Source: an uncultured Lachnospiraceae bacterium
GTDB taxonomy: Bacteria; Bacillota; Clostridia; Lachnospirales; Lachnospiraceae
DNA: 64,000 bases
NCBI GenBank assembly: GCA_910578795.1
Contig: CAJTSD010000016.1
Coordinates: 3,383-67,382, forward strand
Reading direction: 5' to 3'
The notes beneath the pieces are model-generated. The model saw nothing but the letters and a program-made list of their open reading frames with translations, made no database searches and was not told where the DNA came from. Both the position numbers and the translations under genes were made by a program. Every line of letters starts with the position of its first letter. The stretch's first letter is position 1. Positions 1-7,681 of the stretch are shown here, in pieces.

Positions 1-90
1 TGCGATATGAGAGAGATGTACATTAATCCGGTCTGTCGAATACAATATCGCAGCTATCAGAAAACAAATTAAAGAAGATATTTTTTTCAT
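1..90 (-). CDS. partial CDS, N-terminus of a secreted or membrane protein
   Basis: An open frame runs from ATG at 90 off the left edge (30 codons visible, from GTG 102 34 codons). The start MKKISSLICFLIAAILY is a lysine pair followed by a hydrophobic stretch, as in a signal peptide or anchor. An AAAGGA lies at 106-111 (complement), 15 nt from the ATG and only 3 nt from the GTG, so neither start is ideal. It lies downstream of the gene at 235-738 in the same direction. Function unknown. A competing open frame on the plus strand (11-211) has no start codon near its beginning. Confidence 0.4.
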   Translation of the reverse strand, partial: MKKISSLICFLIAAILYSTDRINVHLSHIA

Positions 91-234
91 GGATACAGAC
101 ACAGTTCCTTTCATTCGTGCGGTTTTAGATAATCAACAGCATTTCTTCCATATGTGGATTTGTTTCGTTGAAATGCTGCTTTTCGCATTTTGCATGTACT
201 CTCTGCAATAAAGTGAAAATCATATAGCGATTCG

Positions 235-738
235 CTATTTTTTAATACACTTTATCCGATTATATGTGTCCAAATTTTTTTGGTCCTTTGTTTCCGCATA
301 TAACAAAGGCATTTCTGATGCCATTGTTGAGTATATTTCACCATATTCAAAACAAATATATTTATTCATTAGCGAAATAATGAATTGTTCATTAGACAGA
401 TTATAATCAGTTTCTTTTAGTATAACAGACATATATTCATCATTACGTTCACAAAGAAAATAATAATCAAATCCAGCCACTTTAAATCCCTTAGGTAAAG
501 AATAACAGGAAAAACTCTTTGGAATTTCACCTTCATTTATTTTTGTCAGAATTTCTTTTTCTTTACGTGCTACTGTAAGTATTTTTCCAAAAGAATAATG
601 CTCACTCATTATTCCGATATGAGTATGCTCATAACCCAATTTATGCATTAGATTTTTGATATCATTGTACCATTCTATCCAATCACCTTTTTCCGTACCC
701 CATATTGTTATTGAAATCCTTCTGTTATTTATATTCAT
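235..738 (-). CDS. hypothetical protein, 167 aa
   Basis: Unrecognised soluble protein with no signal peptide or clear membrane segment, rich in aromatic residues and lysine. The start is taken as ATG 738: the sequence reads GTG-GTG-ATG directly after the stop codon of the upstream ABC transporter gene, and the G-rich stretch just inside that gene (GGGGGA) is 9 nt from the ATG. The two genes are therefore almost certainly co-transcribed and may be translationally coupled. Its size and position behind an exporter are like those of an immunity or accessory protein, but that is inference only; no peptide substrate gene was found. Confidence 0.6.
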   Translation of the reverse strand: MNINNRRISITIWGTEKGDWIEWYNDIKNLMHKLGYEHTHIGIMSEHYSFGKILTVARKEKEILTKINEGEIPKSFSCYSLPKGFKVAGFDYYFLCERNDEYMSVILKETDYNLSNEQFIISLMNKYICFEYGEIYSTMASEMPLLYAETKDQKNLDTYNRIKCIKK

Positions 739-744
739 CACCAC

Positions 745-2394
745 CTATCCCCCATCAACCTCAACAACCCGAACCTCTCTCCCTATCCTCCGAAAATACC
801 GCTCAAACGAATCCCCATGCGATACCACAACCATCGCAATCCCATACTTCATACAATACCGCGTCACCCGCTCCGTAACCATGTCCACCAGTTCCATATT
901 TAACGCGCTCGTTGGCTCGTCCAACAGCAGTAAATCCGGCTTCCTCAACAACGCCCGCGCAATCCCGATGCGCTGCCTTTGTCCCCCCGAAATGTTTGCC
1001 CCGTTTTCTTCAAGCAGATAATCCTCCCCCTTTGTCTCCAAAAACTCCTCCAAGCAGGCGGCATATAACACCTCGTCCATCTCCTGCCGCGAATAAGGCT
1101 GCGCCAAAGCAATATTATTCTTCACCGTATCCCTGAAAATATAAGGAGTCTGCGGCGCCTGTATAATATGCTCATAATAACAATACGGCGGTATTTTATC
1201 AACCGAAATCCCATTATATCGAATCGAAACAGCCTGTCCTTTTGTATCATAAAAACGCGAAATCAGATAAAACAGACTGGACTTCCCGCTGCCGCTCTCC
1301 CCTTTTATAAAAATGCTTCCCCCCTTTTCCACCGCAAAATGAACATCCTGCAAAATCGTTTTCCCATTCTCAAAAGAATACCCCTCTGAGTCAAACTCCA
1401 AAGAACGAAACGGCTCCAATTCACCGTCTGCATATACAACAGGCTCCTCTTTGAATATCGGCAATATCTTCTCCTGCATCGCCAAAGCCTGCCTGCGCTG
1501 ATTAAAAAAATCGGGAATAACCAATACAGGCTCCTGCAAATTCCCCGCTAGCGCATAAGCGACAAGCAGCTCCCCAACCGTAAACTGATTCCGCAAAACC
1601 AACAGTATCCCGACCAAAATCACCAACACAGGCAGCGCCGTCGTCAAAACGGAATAAATCGACGTAAATAAAGAATAATACTTTGCAATATTCCTACTAT
1701 CCCTATAGTTATTATTATCAATATAGTCCGACAAACTGTTTTGAAAATAATGCTCTTTATGATACTGCTTTATCACCGAAAAGCCATTCAGATAATCGAC
1801 CACTTTCCGATTCAATTCCGAATTGCAAACTTGTAAATCATACGTCGCCTTCCCGATAAACTCGCTGATATAATGCGTGGCAAAAAAACAGACTGCCGTT
1901 ACCGCGAAAATAAAAAACGTAACAAAAACACTGTAATGAAGCATCAGCAGAAAATCCATCACAATCGTCAAGACATTCAGGCACACCGTAATAATACCAA
2001 TGCCCTTCCAATCGGAGATCAATTTACTGTCTTCCTTGATCATGGACAGCAAAACGGAAGGGGAATACTTCTCGTGAAACGCATACTCCTTCTCCAGCGC
2101 ACGCGCAAACAAATCCTTTATCATCCGATAATGGCTTGTATACTGCAAATCCCGAAAATAGTATTGAAACACACAATTGGTCAGGAAAAACAGCAGAATA
2201 AGGACTGCTATCATTCTCAGATACTGAAACGTAACCGTCAGATTTTGCAGCGAAATACTGTCAATCGCTTTCTGCATTTGGATAAGAACTGCAAATTTGA
2301 GCATAATGGTCAAAACGGAAAGACCGAACGTTCCTATCTGCTTCTTTCTTAAAGGCTTAAAAATACCATTGATTTCCGATGTGAATCCTTGCAT
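745..2394 (-). CDS. ABC transporter, fused permease and ATPase (exporter type)
   Basis: 549 aa half-transporter. Residues 1-300 hold about six hydrophobic segments (type I exporter transmembrane domain); residues 330-549 are the nucleotide-binding domain with Walker A GESGSGKSS, signature ISGGQRQRIGIARALL, Walker B LLLLDEP and the switch histidine in VVVSHG. There is no N-terminal C39 peptidase domain, so it is not a leader-cleaving bacteriocin exporter. It probably works as a homodimer, or with a partner encoded elsewhere, to export a lipid, drug or peptide. RBS GGAG precedes the ATG by 7-8 nt. Followed without a gap by the unknown gene at 235-738. Substrate unknown. Confidence 0.9.
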   Translation of the reverse strand: MQGFTSEINGIFKPLRKKQIGTFGLSVLTIMLKFAVLIQMQKAIDSISLQNLTVTFQYLRMIAVLILLFFLTNCVFQYYFRDLQYTSHYRMIKDLFARALEKEYAFHEKYSPSVLLSMIKEDSKLISDWKGIGIITVCLNVLTIVMDFLLMLHYSVFVTFFIFAVTAVCFFATHYISEFIGKATYDLQVCNSELNRKVVDYLNGFSVIKQYHKEHYFQNSLSDYIDNNNYRDSRNIAKYYSLFTSIYSVLTTALPVLVILVGILLVLRNQFTVGELLVAYALAGNLQEPVLVIPDFFNQRRQALAMQEKILPIFKEEPVVYADGELEPFRSLEFDSEGYSFENGKTILQDVHFAVEKGGSIFIKGESGSGKSSLFYLISRFYDTKGQAVSIRYNGISVDKIPPYCYYEHIIQAPQTPYIFRDTVKNNIALAQPYSRQEMDEVLYAACLEEFLETKGEDYLLEENGANISGGQRQRIGIARALLRKPDLLLLDEPTSALNMELVDMVTERVTRYCMKYGIAMVVVSHGDSFERYFRRIGREVRVVEVDGG

Positions 2395-2592
2395 ATGAAA
2401 TTCTCCGTAACAGTTCAGCCTTCGGCTTCCGATACCGATACCGTTACCTTTCTCTTTTATTGTTCCATTTTTTATTGTATTTCTACAATAAAATCAACAT
2501 TTTATCAAAATAATCCATATATAATATACCGTAATTTACACTGCTATAGCAAGATAATAATTTATTTCCACTATTCTCCAATTTCAAATTTC
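2395..2592. promoter_or_regulatory. intergenic leader of the ABC gene with a 10-bp hairpin
   Basis: AT-rich gap between the XRE gene and the ABC exporter gene, both on the minus strand. It holds a perfect inverted repeat TTTTATTGTA / TACAATAAAA (2470-2493) with a GAAA tetraloop on the minus-strand transcript, and a duplicated GGTATC nearer the ABC start. TATAAT-like stretches upstream could be its promoter. The hairpin has no T-run behind it, so it is more likely an operator or leader structure than a terminator. Confidence 0.35.
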
Positions 2593-3000
2593 CTATTTCC
2601 TGCGCAGCAAAACAATTGCCAAACACGCAAGTCCGATTCCCAACATTCCAACTGCCACATCTGTTTCAATTTCGTTCATAAAAGAAAGCGCCGCAACCGA
2701 AACGCCCATCGCCAATGACACCGCTTTCAGTATCAGCATAGCCATTTCTTCAAACCCATTGCCTGTTTCCTTTTCCGCCGCATCTGCTTTCACCTGCATC
2801 AGTTCGTCAATAGATATATGAAACAGTTCTGCAAGCTTCGGAAGGGAACCGACATTCGGAAACGATAAATCCCGTTCCCATTTTGACACGGCTTTATCCG
2901 TAACGCCCATTTTATTTGCAAGTTCAAGCTGTGTCATTCCGTTCTCTTTGCGCAGTGTTGCAATCATATTTCCAAAACTTTGTTTTTCATTGCACTTCAT
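2593..3000 (-). CDS. XRE-family regulator with C-terminal membrane segments
   Basis: 135 aa from ATG 3000. An XRE helix-turn-helix occupies residues about 8-63 (TLRKENGMTQLELANKMGVT, then KAVSKWERDLSFP, the usual XRE signature). After a charged linker, residues about 85-133 contain two hydrophobic segments ending in RRK, so the protein is probably membrane-tethered. ATG 3000 directly abuts an AGGAG, which is closer than normal; the frame is open upstream to an ATG at 3051, so the start is not certain. It lies upstream of the ABC exporter in the same direction and is a candidate regulator of it. Confidence 0.75.
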   Translation of the reverse strand: MKCNEKQSFGNMIATLRKENGMTQLELANKMGVTDKAVSKWERDLSFPNVGSLPKLAELFHISIDELMQVKADAAEKETGNGFEEMAMLILKAVSLAMGVSVAALSFMNEIETDVAVGMLGIGLACLAIVLLRRK

Positions 3001-3215
3001 CTCCTTTGACTTGATGATAACAGCATAGCATACCTTCCAATTTATCCGCAACCGACTGGCAGTTTCCCTCGCTCAACTTACAGTTTATAAACGGTTTCCC
3101 TACTTCGTCCGACAAACTTTCACCACATGACGGAAATGTATTCCTTCTTCAAATCATATTCAGAAAAATGATTGCCCATAAAACACTGTCATTAACGCCG
3201 AAACAAACTGTCCGC

Positions 3216-3244
3216 TTGCCTGTTAATACAAAATATTGTAAAAT
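3216..3244 (+). promoter_or_regulatory. sigma-A promoter of the two-component operon
   Basis: TTGCCT (3216-3221) and TAAAAT (3239-3244) are separated by 17 bp, about 60 bp upstream of the response-regulator start. An inverted repeat TTATGAA / TTCATAA follows just before the ribosome binding site. Read from sequence; start site not proven. Confidence 0.5.
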
Positions 3245-3304
3245 AATTTTAATGAAATTTTTATGAAGAATTTTCATAAGGAATCACCCGGAGGACAACA
3301 CATC

Positions 3305-3991
3305 ATGAAACAACTCCTTATCATCGTAGAGGACGACAAAAGCCTGAATCAGGGATTATGCAAGGCGTTAGCAAGCGAAAACCGCCAAGTCATTTCCTGC
3401 CAAAATATCCGCGCCGCACGGGAGCAGCTTGCGCTTGGCGGTGCGGCGCTCGTGTTGCTCGACATCAACCTTCCCGACGGCAACGGACTTGACTTTTTGC
3501 AAGAACTTAAAGCCGCCTCCCCCAGCCTGCCAGTCATCATGCTGACGGCAAACGACACCGATATGGACATTGTGGAAGGTTTGGAAAAGGGCGCGGACGA
3601 CTACATCACAAAGCCGTTTTCCCTCTCCGTACTGCGCGCAAGGGTAAACGCCCGCCTGCGCCAAACCGCAGATGCAGACTGCCGCAGCGCACAGATTCAT
3701 GAAAACGGCAAGTTCCGCTTTGACTTCGACCACATGCATTTTACCGTAAACGGCACCGCAGTAGAACTAAGCAAAACGGAACAAAAGCTTCTGCGCCTTT
3801 TCGTCGAAAATCAGGGAAACACCCTAAGCCGTAGCTTTCTCGTGGACCGTATTTGGACCGACGGTGCAGAGTATGTCGATGAAAACGCCCTTTCCGTCAC
3901 TGTAAAGCGGTTGCGCGACAAGCTGGACGCGCAGGAGCATATAAAGACCGTCTACGGCATCGGATATAAATTTGAATGGTCCGTACAATAA
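3305..3991 (+). CDS. OmpR-family response regulator
   Basis: 228 aa DNA-binding response regulator. Receiver domain residues 1-115 with the acidic pair in EDD, phospho-acceptor Asp in VLLDINLPDGNG, Thr in MLTAND and Lys in TKPF; winged-helix domain residues about 130-227 ending in KTVYGIGYKFEW. The ATG at 3305 is preceded by CGGAGG. The open frame extends to 3263 but without a suitable RBS. It is co-transcribed with the kinase at 4019. In Clostridia such BceRS/VanRS-like pairs commonly control a neighbouring ABC transporter; here the likely partner is at 10400-13907, separated by accessory genes. Confidence 0.93.
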   Translation: MKQLLIIVEDDKSLNQGLCKALASENRQVISCQNIRAAREQLALGGAALVLLDINLPDGNGLDFLQELKAASPSLPVIMLTANDTDMDIVEGLEKGADDYITKPFSLSVLRARVNARLRQTADADCRSAQIHENGKFRFDFDHMHFTVNGTAVELSKTEQKLLRLFVENQGNTLSRSFLVDRIWTDGAEYVDENALSVTVKRLRDKLDAQEHIKTVYGIGYKFEWSVQ

Positions 3992-4018
3992 CCGATTGGC
4001 AGGCAAGGAGAACCCCAA

Positions 4019-4945
4019 ATGATATTACAAATTGACAATAACAAGATATGGATTATCAGTATGGCGTGCATTCTCACGGCAGCGCTTGTCATTTTCCATA
4101 ATTACCGCCGCACCAAAAAGACAATGGACACCATCGAGCAGATGCTTGCACGCGCGGGCGACGTGCGCTTTTTGGAGAAAACCTTTGACGAAAGCCGTAT
4201 GTCCGCACTTGAAACAAAATTTGCACACTTTCTGACCGCCTCCGCCGTTTCCGCCAAAAACGTTGCAAAGGAAAAGGAGAAAATCGAGACACTGATTGCG
4301 GACATTTCCCACCAAACCAAAACACCGATTGCAAACCTGCTGCTCTACAGCGAACTGCTGCAGGAGGCAGACCTGCCCGACGACATACGCGGCAATGCGG
4401 AGGCAATTTATGCGCAGACCGAAAAACTCCGCTTTTTAATCGACTCTCTCGTCAAACTCTCGCGCTTGGAAAACGGCATTATCACGCTCTCCCCCAAGCC
4501 GACGCCGCTGCTGCCCATGCTCCGGTCCATACATGACCAGCTTGCGCCAAAAGCCGCGGACAAAGGACTTTATTTACAACTGCACGACACGGAATCCACC
4601 GCAGAAATTTCCGCCGTATGCGATGCAAAATGGACAGCCGAGGCAGTCTGCAATCTCATAGACAATGCCATTAAATATACCGCGCAAGGGGGCGTCACGA
4701 TTTCCATTACCGCATACGAGCTGTTTGCGCGCATTGATATTGCGGACACCGGTACCGGCATCGCAGAGGAGGAGCACGCCAAAATCTTCTCCCGCTTTTA
4801 CCGCTCACAGGACGCGCAGGATCAGGAAGGCGTCGGTATCGGTCTGTATCTTGCGCGGGAAATCGTAAACGGTGAGGGCGGATATATTAAAGTATCCTCT
4901 TCCATCGGAAACGGGGCAGTTTTTTCTGTCTTTCTTCCAAAATGA
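4019..4945 (+). CDS. sensor histidine kinase, short BceS-like
   Basis: 308 aa. A single N-terminal transmembrane segment (residues about 11-28) with almost no extracellular loop, then a linker, HisKA domain with H-box ISHQTKTPIANL, N-box NLIDNAIKY and G-boxes DTGTGIA and GVGIGLYLA. The lack of a sensor domain is typical of intramembrane-sensing kinases that read the state of an antimicrobial-peptide ABC transporter. It starts 27 nt after the regulator stop, with AAGGAG upstream. Its stop codon forms part of a palindrome (4943-4956) that may be an operator for the next promoter. Confidence 0.92.
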   Translation: MILQIDNNKIWIISMACILTAALVIFHNYRRTKKTMDTIEQMLARAGDVRFLEKTFDESRMSALETKFAHFLTASAVSAKNVAKEKEKIETLIADISHQTKTPIANLLLYSELLQEADLPDDIRGNAEAIYAQTEKLRFLIDSLVKLSRLENGIITLSPKPTPLLPMLRSIHDQLAPKAADKGLYLQLHDTESTAEISAVCDAKWTAEAVCNLIDNAIKYTAQGGVTISITAYELFARIDIADTGTGIAEEEHAKIFSRFYRSQDAQDQEGVGIGLYLAREIVNGEGGYIKVSSSIGNGAVFSVFLPK

Positions 4946-5002
4946 CACAAGTGTCAGTTTTGTGTACTGCGCGTTGACGGTAAAATTTAGCTGTGATAAA
5001 AT
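4943..5002 (+). promoter_or_regulatory. operator-like palindrome plus sigma-A promoter
   Basis: TGACAC-AA-GTGTCA (4943-4956) is a near-perfect 14-bp palindrome that includes the kinase stop codon. It lies 17 bp upstream of TTGACG (4974-4979), followed by a 17-bp spacer and TAAAAT (4997-5002). Position and form fit a response-regulator activated promoter reading into 5113. The binding protein is inferred, not shown. Confidence 0.6.
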
Positions 5003-5112
5003 TGTGACAGGATTATGATAAAGGAGTATTGCCAAGGGAAAACCATTGGAAAAAATTCTTCGCACATAAATAGGTTGTTAAAAAAATCACATATAGTTTA
5101 GGAGGGTTACAA

Positions 5113-5958
5113 ATGAGTATTTTTGACCGCTTTAAAAAACAGGACAACTCCAGCGAAGCCGCACCGGATATTCCGAATACGGAACAGCTTAAGGACTTCC
5201 ACCCTTTTGACACAGGATTAGCCCAAACGATTTCGGCTTTGTCCAAAGAATTTCATGAGAACGGACTCCCCGCCCGCAAGTCTTGCGACAGGGAACAGTT
5301 TATCGCCTTGCTTGCAGGCATTTCCGCTTTGCGCAAAACACCGGGCATTCCCACACCCGGACAGTCGGACGGAAATTACTTTACCACGCTGCCCCGATGC
5401 GCCACTGCGGAGGCTGAGGCAGAATGCCGCGCGCATTTGGAAAAGGTTTTCGGCATTACGGACAAGGAGTCATTGGTGGGCTTTTGTATGCAGGAGATTT
5501 GCTGCCACCGCCAGTACCTTGATTTCGTGGGCTTTTGGGAAGGAAATCCGCCGTTTGACATGGCGCAGTTAAACGAGGACGCGTGCCAATATTTTCAGAC
5601 AGCACGGGACTTCTCCGCACAGTTTTATCCGATTGTTAAACATCACGGCTATCTGGCTTGGGACATCACCGAGTGCGTGGGGCACCTGCGGACAGGATAC
5701 GCGTGTGGGATACTGACGAAAAATGAATTAAATGAACTGGCGGAGCACTGGATTACACAGGCACAGGTTTTTGAGAACTGGGAGGACTTTGCCGAGAGCG
5801 TTTTGTGCGGCTATCTGTACTGGGACTTCCGGCACGATGCCAAGCTGCCCGAGCTGAACGAAGGACTTGATTTGTGGACAAAGCTGGTTCGTATTTTGTT
5901 AAACGACGATACCGCATGGGGGAGTGGTATGTGGTATACGCCGATTGGCGAAGCGTAA
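5113..5958 (+). CDS. DUF1266 domain protein
   Basis: 281 aa, soluble. The C-terminal half shows the DUF1266 pattern: AWDITECVGHLRTGYACG, then a helix, then NWEDFAESVLCGYLYWDF, i.e. conserved Trp-Asp, an Arg-x-Gly-Tyr motif and a final Gly-x-x-x-Trp. The function of this family is unknown. RBS AGGAGG is 7 nt upstream of the ATG. It is the first gene after the promoter at 4974-5002, where the partner ABC transporter would be expected. A second DUF1266 gene, this time a lipoprotein, is at 46845. Confidence 0.75.
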   Translation: MSIFDRFKKQDNSSEAAPDIPNTEQLKDFHPFDTGLAQTISALSKEFHENGLPARKSCDREQFIALLAGISALRKTPGIPTPGQSDGNYFTTLPRCATAEAEAECRAHLEKVFGITDKESLVGFCMQEICCHRQYLDFVGFWEGNPPFDMAQLNEDACQYFQTARDFSAQFYPIVKHHGYLAWDITECVGHLRTGYACGILTKNELNELAEHWITQAQVFENWEDFAESVLCGYLYWDFRHDAKLPELNEGLDLWTKLVRILLNDDTAWGSGMWYTPIGEA

Positions 5959-6148
5959 TATATTTTTGGGGGAAAATCGGGAATGGATTATACTTGTGTA
6001 CTGACTCGTTCATATTCAGGCAAACCTCCTTGCCTATTTTCCTAATAGCACTACTCCCCAAGCCTCGCCGTAGCCTCCGCTACGCCTGCGTTTGTGAAGC
6101 AGCACTCTCAGAAAAATATTCTACGGAGTTTTACCAGATATGAAACGG
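5959..6148. other. intergenic gap between convergent genes
   Basis: 190 bp between the DUF1266 gene and the convergent HipA-like gene. It contains a short hairpin CGTAG / CTACG (about 6069-6084) and an inverted repeat AGGCAA / TTGCCT (6018-6035, minus strand). No terminator with a clear T-run and no convincing gene were seen. Confidence 0.4.
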
Positions 6149-7051
6149 TCAGCACACTGGCGGTTTCTGTTTTAGAAGCCGTTCCATGCCACAATCCAGT
6201 ATCTTCTTTTTCCGTTCCCTGACCATTACTTTGTAAAATTCTTTCTGTATCGGTTCCAAAAACGGCGTTTCCTCTATCAAACTGTCAATGCGCCCCATAT
6301 CAATACGTGCGTGGATACGTTTCAGGGCTGCATTGCAATCTTCGTTTTTCAGCGAAGATATAAAGCTAAAATAAGATACCTTCTTACTGTGTTCTTCTAT
6401 TGCAGAAGTCGGATACACAAAGATGCGCTTGTCAATCTCCTCTTCCTGTTCCATAACTCCCTGCATTTCCCCCAATGCAAGCTGTGGATAAAGGCAGGAA
6501 CCACAGTCATATACCGGCGCAATCTCTGCTGTCTGTTTTTCCTCATCAACCAAAATACCCCAGTTTCCATTATGACGGTCAAAATTTCCAAGCAAGGCAT
6601 CTATAATGAACATCTCCCAAAAAAAAGATTTTAATTCCGCATGCGGTATCAGTGTCTGTTCATCAATTGCTGTCAAAATCGTGGAGAGTTCTGTACCGTA
6701 CCCGTTCTGTTCGCTGTCTATGCACGTGTTTTTCAACTGTGCAAATTCAATCAGTTTCTTCCCGCCGTCTGTAAAATCGCGGCAGGCAACTACGATCTTT
6801 TCCTTCCCCCGTCTGTCCGTATAAGTGCCAAGGATTGTTTCCTGTACCTTCGCTCCAAGCAGTCCGTAAATATGGCAGGCAAGGTATTCACTGATGCAGC
6901 TGTTTGTATAACTCATGGTTTTGCTGCGCCCGGGCACTGACGGAAACTTCAGCATATATCCCTTCCCCTGATACCGTATGTGTATCTTGTTTCCATTCGC
7001 ACCGCCATAAGCCTTAAATTTATTCACTTCGCACGGCGTAAAGTCAATCAT
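6149..7051 (-). CDS. HipA-like Ser/Thr kinase (short form)
   Basis: 300 aa. It has the HipA-C kinase fold signatures: an N-terminal glycine-rich lysine segment (GGANGNK...YMLKFP), the catalytic-loop motif LLGNFDRHNGNWG (Asp and Asn) and the metal-binding YDCGSCLYP. It is much shorter than E. coli HipA (about 440 aa) and lacks the N-terminal HipA domain, so it is nearer the CtkA or short HipA class. The start is ATG 7051, which overlaps the upstream regulator's stop by 8 nt; an ATG at 7087 is in frame but inside that gene. It forms a toxin-antitoxin-like pair with 7044-7499. Target unknown. Confidence 0.85.
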   Translation of the reverse strand: MIDFTPCEVNKFKAYGGANGNKIHIRYQGKGYMLKFPSVPGRSKTMSYTNSCISEYLACHIYGLLGAKVQETILGTYTDRRGKEKIVVACRDFTDGGKKLIEFAQLKNTCIDSEQNGYGTELSTILTAIDEQTLIPHAELKSFFWEMFIIDALLGNFDRHNGNWGILVDEEKQTAEIAPVYDCGSCLYPQLALGEMQGVMEQEEEIDKRIFVYPTSAIEEHSKKVSYFSFISSLKNEDCNAALKRIHARIDMGRIDSLIEETPFLEPIQKEFYKVMVRERKKKILDCGMERLLKQKPPVC

Positions 7052-7499
7052 TTTCCTCTGCCTCCTCTCCAAACAGGTATTTTGCACGCAAATAGTCTGC
7101 CTGTTCCTTTGTTATCCTGTCCCCCCACTGGCAAGCATTGATAGAGCCGTACAGTTCTCCCCAAAGACAGTCCAAATGGGACACCTGCTCCTTCTCCCCC
7201 TGTATAAATTCATCAAGGGAATGCTGCAGACTTTCCGGCAGCCCTGTCTCCAAATACTTTTTATCTCTAGGTTTCCCACACTGGTCCATATCACTTCCTG
7301 TTTCCAAAAGCACCAGCTCTTCCACGCTGGTCCCAAGCGCTTCTGACAACCTTGAAAGCAGCTCTGTACTGCACTGTTCAAACCTGATTTCACCGGAACA
7401 AATCTCCGACAGCGTGTCCCACGGCACCCCGCTTATTTTTGACAGACTATAACGCGACAGCCCTTTTTCCTTAATAAACCCCAGCAGTGTCAATTCCAT
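7044..7499 (-). CDS. XRE-family antitoxin-like regulator (HipB-like)
   Basis: 151 aa. An N-terminal helix-turn-helix (residues about 1-50: SRYSLSKISGVPWDTLSEIC) is followed by a linker and a C-terminal region with HLDCLWGELYGSINACQW seen in regulators next to short HipA kinases. The start is ATG 7499 (or GTG 7502) with GAGG 3-4 nt upstream. Its promoter's -10 ends only about 12 nt before the start codon, giving a very short leader. A palindrome between its -35 and -10 suggests autorepression. It overlaps the kinase gene by 8 nt. Confidence 0.8.
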   Translation of the reverse strand: MELTLLGFIKEKGLSRYSLSKISGVPWDTLSEICSGEIRFEQCSTELLSRLSEALGTSVEELVLLETGSDMDQCGKPRDKKYLETGLPESLQHSLDEFIQGEKEQVSHLDCLWGELYGSINACQWGDRITKEQADYLRAKYLFGEEAEEND

Positions 7500-7511
7500 C
7501 ACCTCATGTAC

Positions 7512-7540
7512 ATTATAGGAGTGTTCCGACTGGAACGCAA
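7512..7540 (-). promoter_or_regulatory. hipB-type promoter with operator in the spacer
   Basis: On the minus strand TTGCGT (7540-7535) and TATAAT (7517-7512) are separated by 17 bp. Within the spacer is a perfect inverted repeat GTTCC-GACT-GGAAC (7523-7536). A repressor bound there would block RNA polymerase, as expected for an autoregulated toxin-antitoxin operon. Confidence 0.65.
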
Positions 7541-7547
7541 CCGAAGA

Positions 7548-7576
7548 TTGACAGTTTTTTCATATATCAATATAAT
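7548..7576 (+). promoter_or_regulatory. consensus sigma-A promoter
   Basis: A perfect TTGACA (7548-7553) with a 17-bp spacer and a perfect TATAAT (7571-7576), reading right into the gene at 7682. It is back-to-back with the hipB-type promoter, so the operator at 7523-7536 might influence both. The leader of about 100 nt contains an inverted repeat CGCCAA / TTGGCG. Confidence 0.75.
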
Positions 7577-7681
7577 AAAATGCAAGAACATACGCATGAC
7601 GCCAAATGCATAAACATTGGCGCCATTGGACAGATACGGTACGCCATGAAACGTTTGATAAGCTTTTATCCGAGGTATCAC

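Noticed and set aside
11..211. Plus-strand open frame ending IRAVLDNQQHFFHMWICFVE...YSLQ
   Set aside because: No start codon or RBS near its beginning and a stop at 8-10. The opposite strand gives a more natural protein start (MKKISSLICFL).
5753..6061. Minus-strand frame with an RBS held in a hairpin AGGCAA-GGAGGT-TTGCCT
   Set aside because: The frame runs into the antisense of the DUF1266 gene and has no protein-like composition. The hairpin may be chance.
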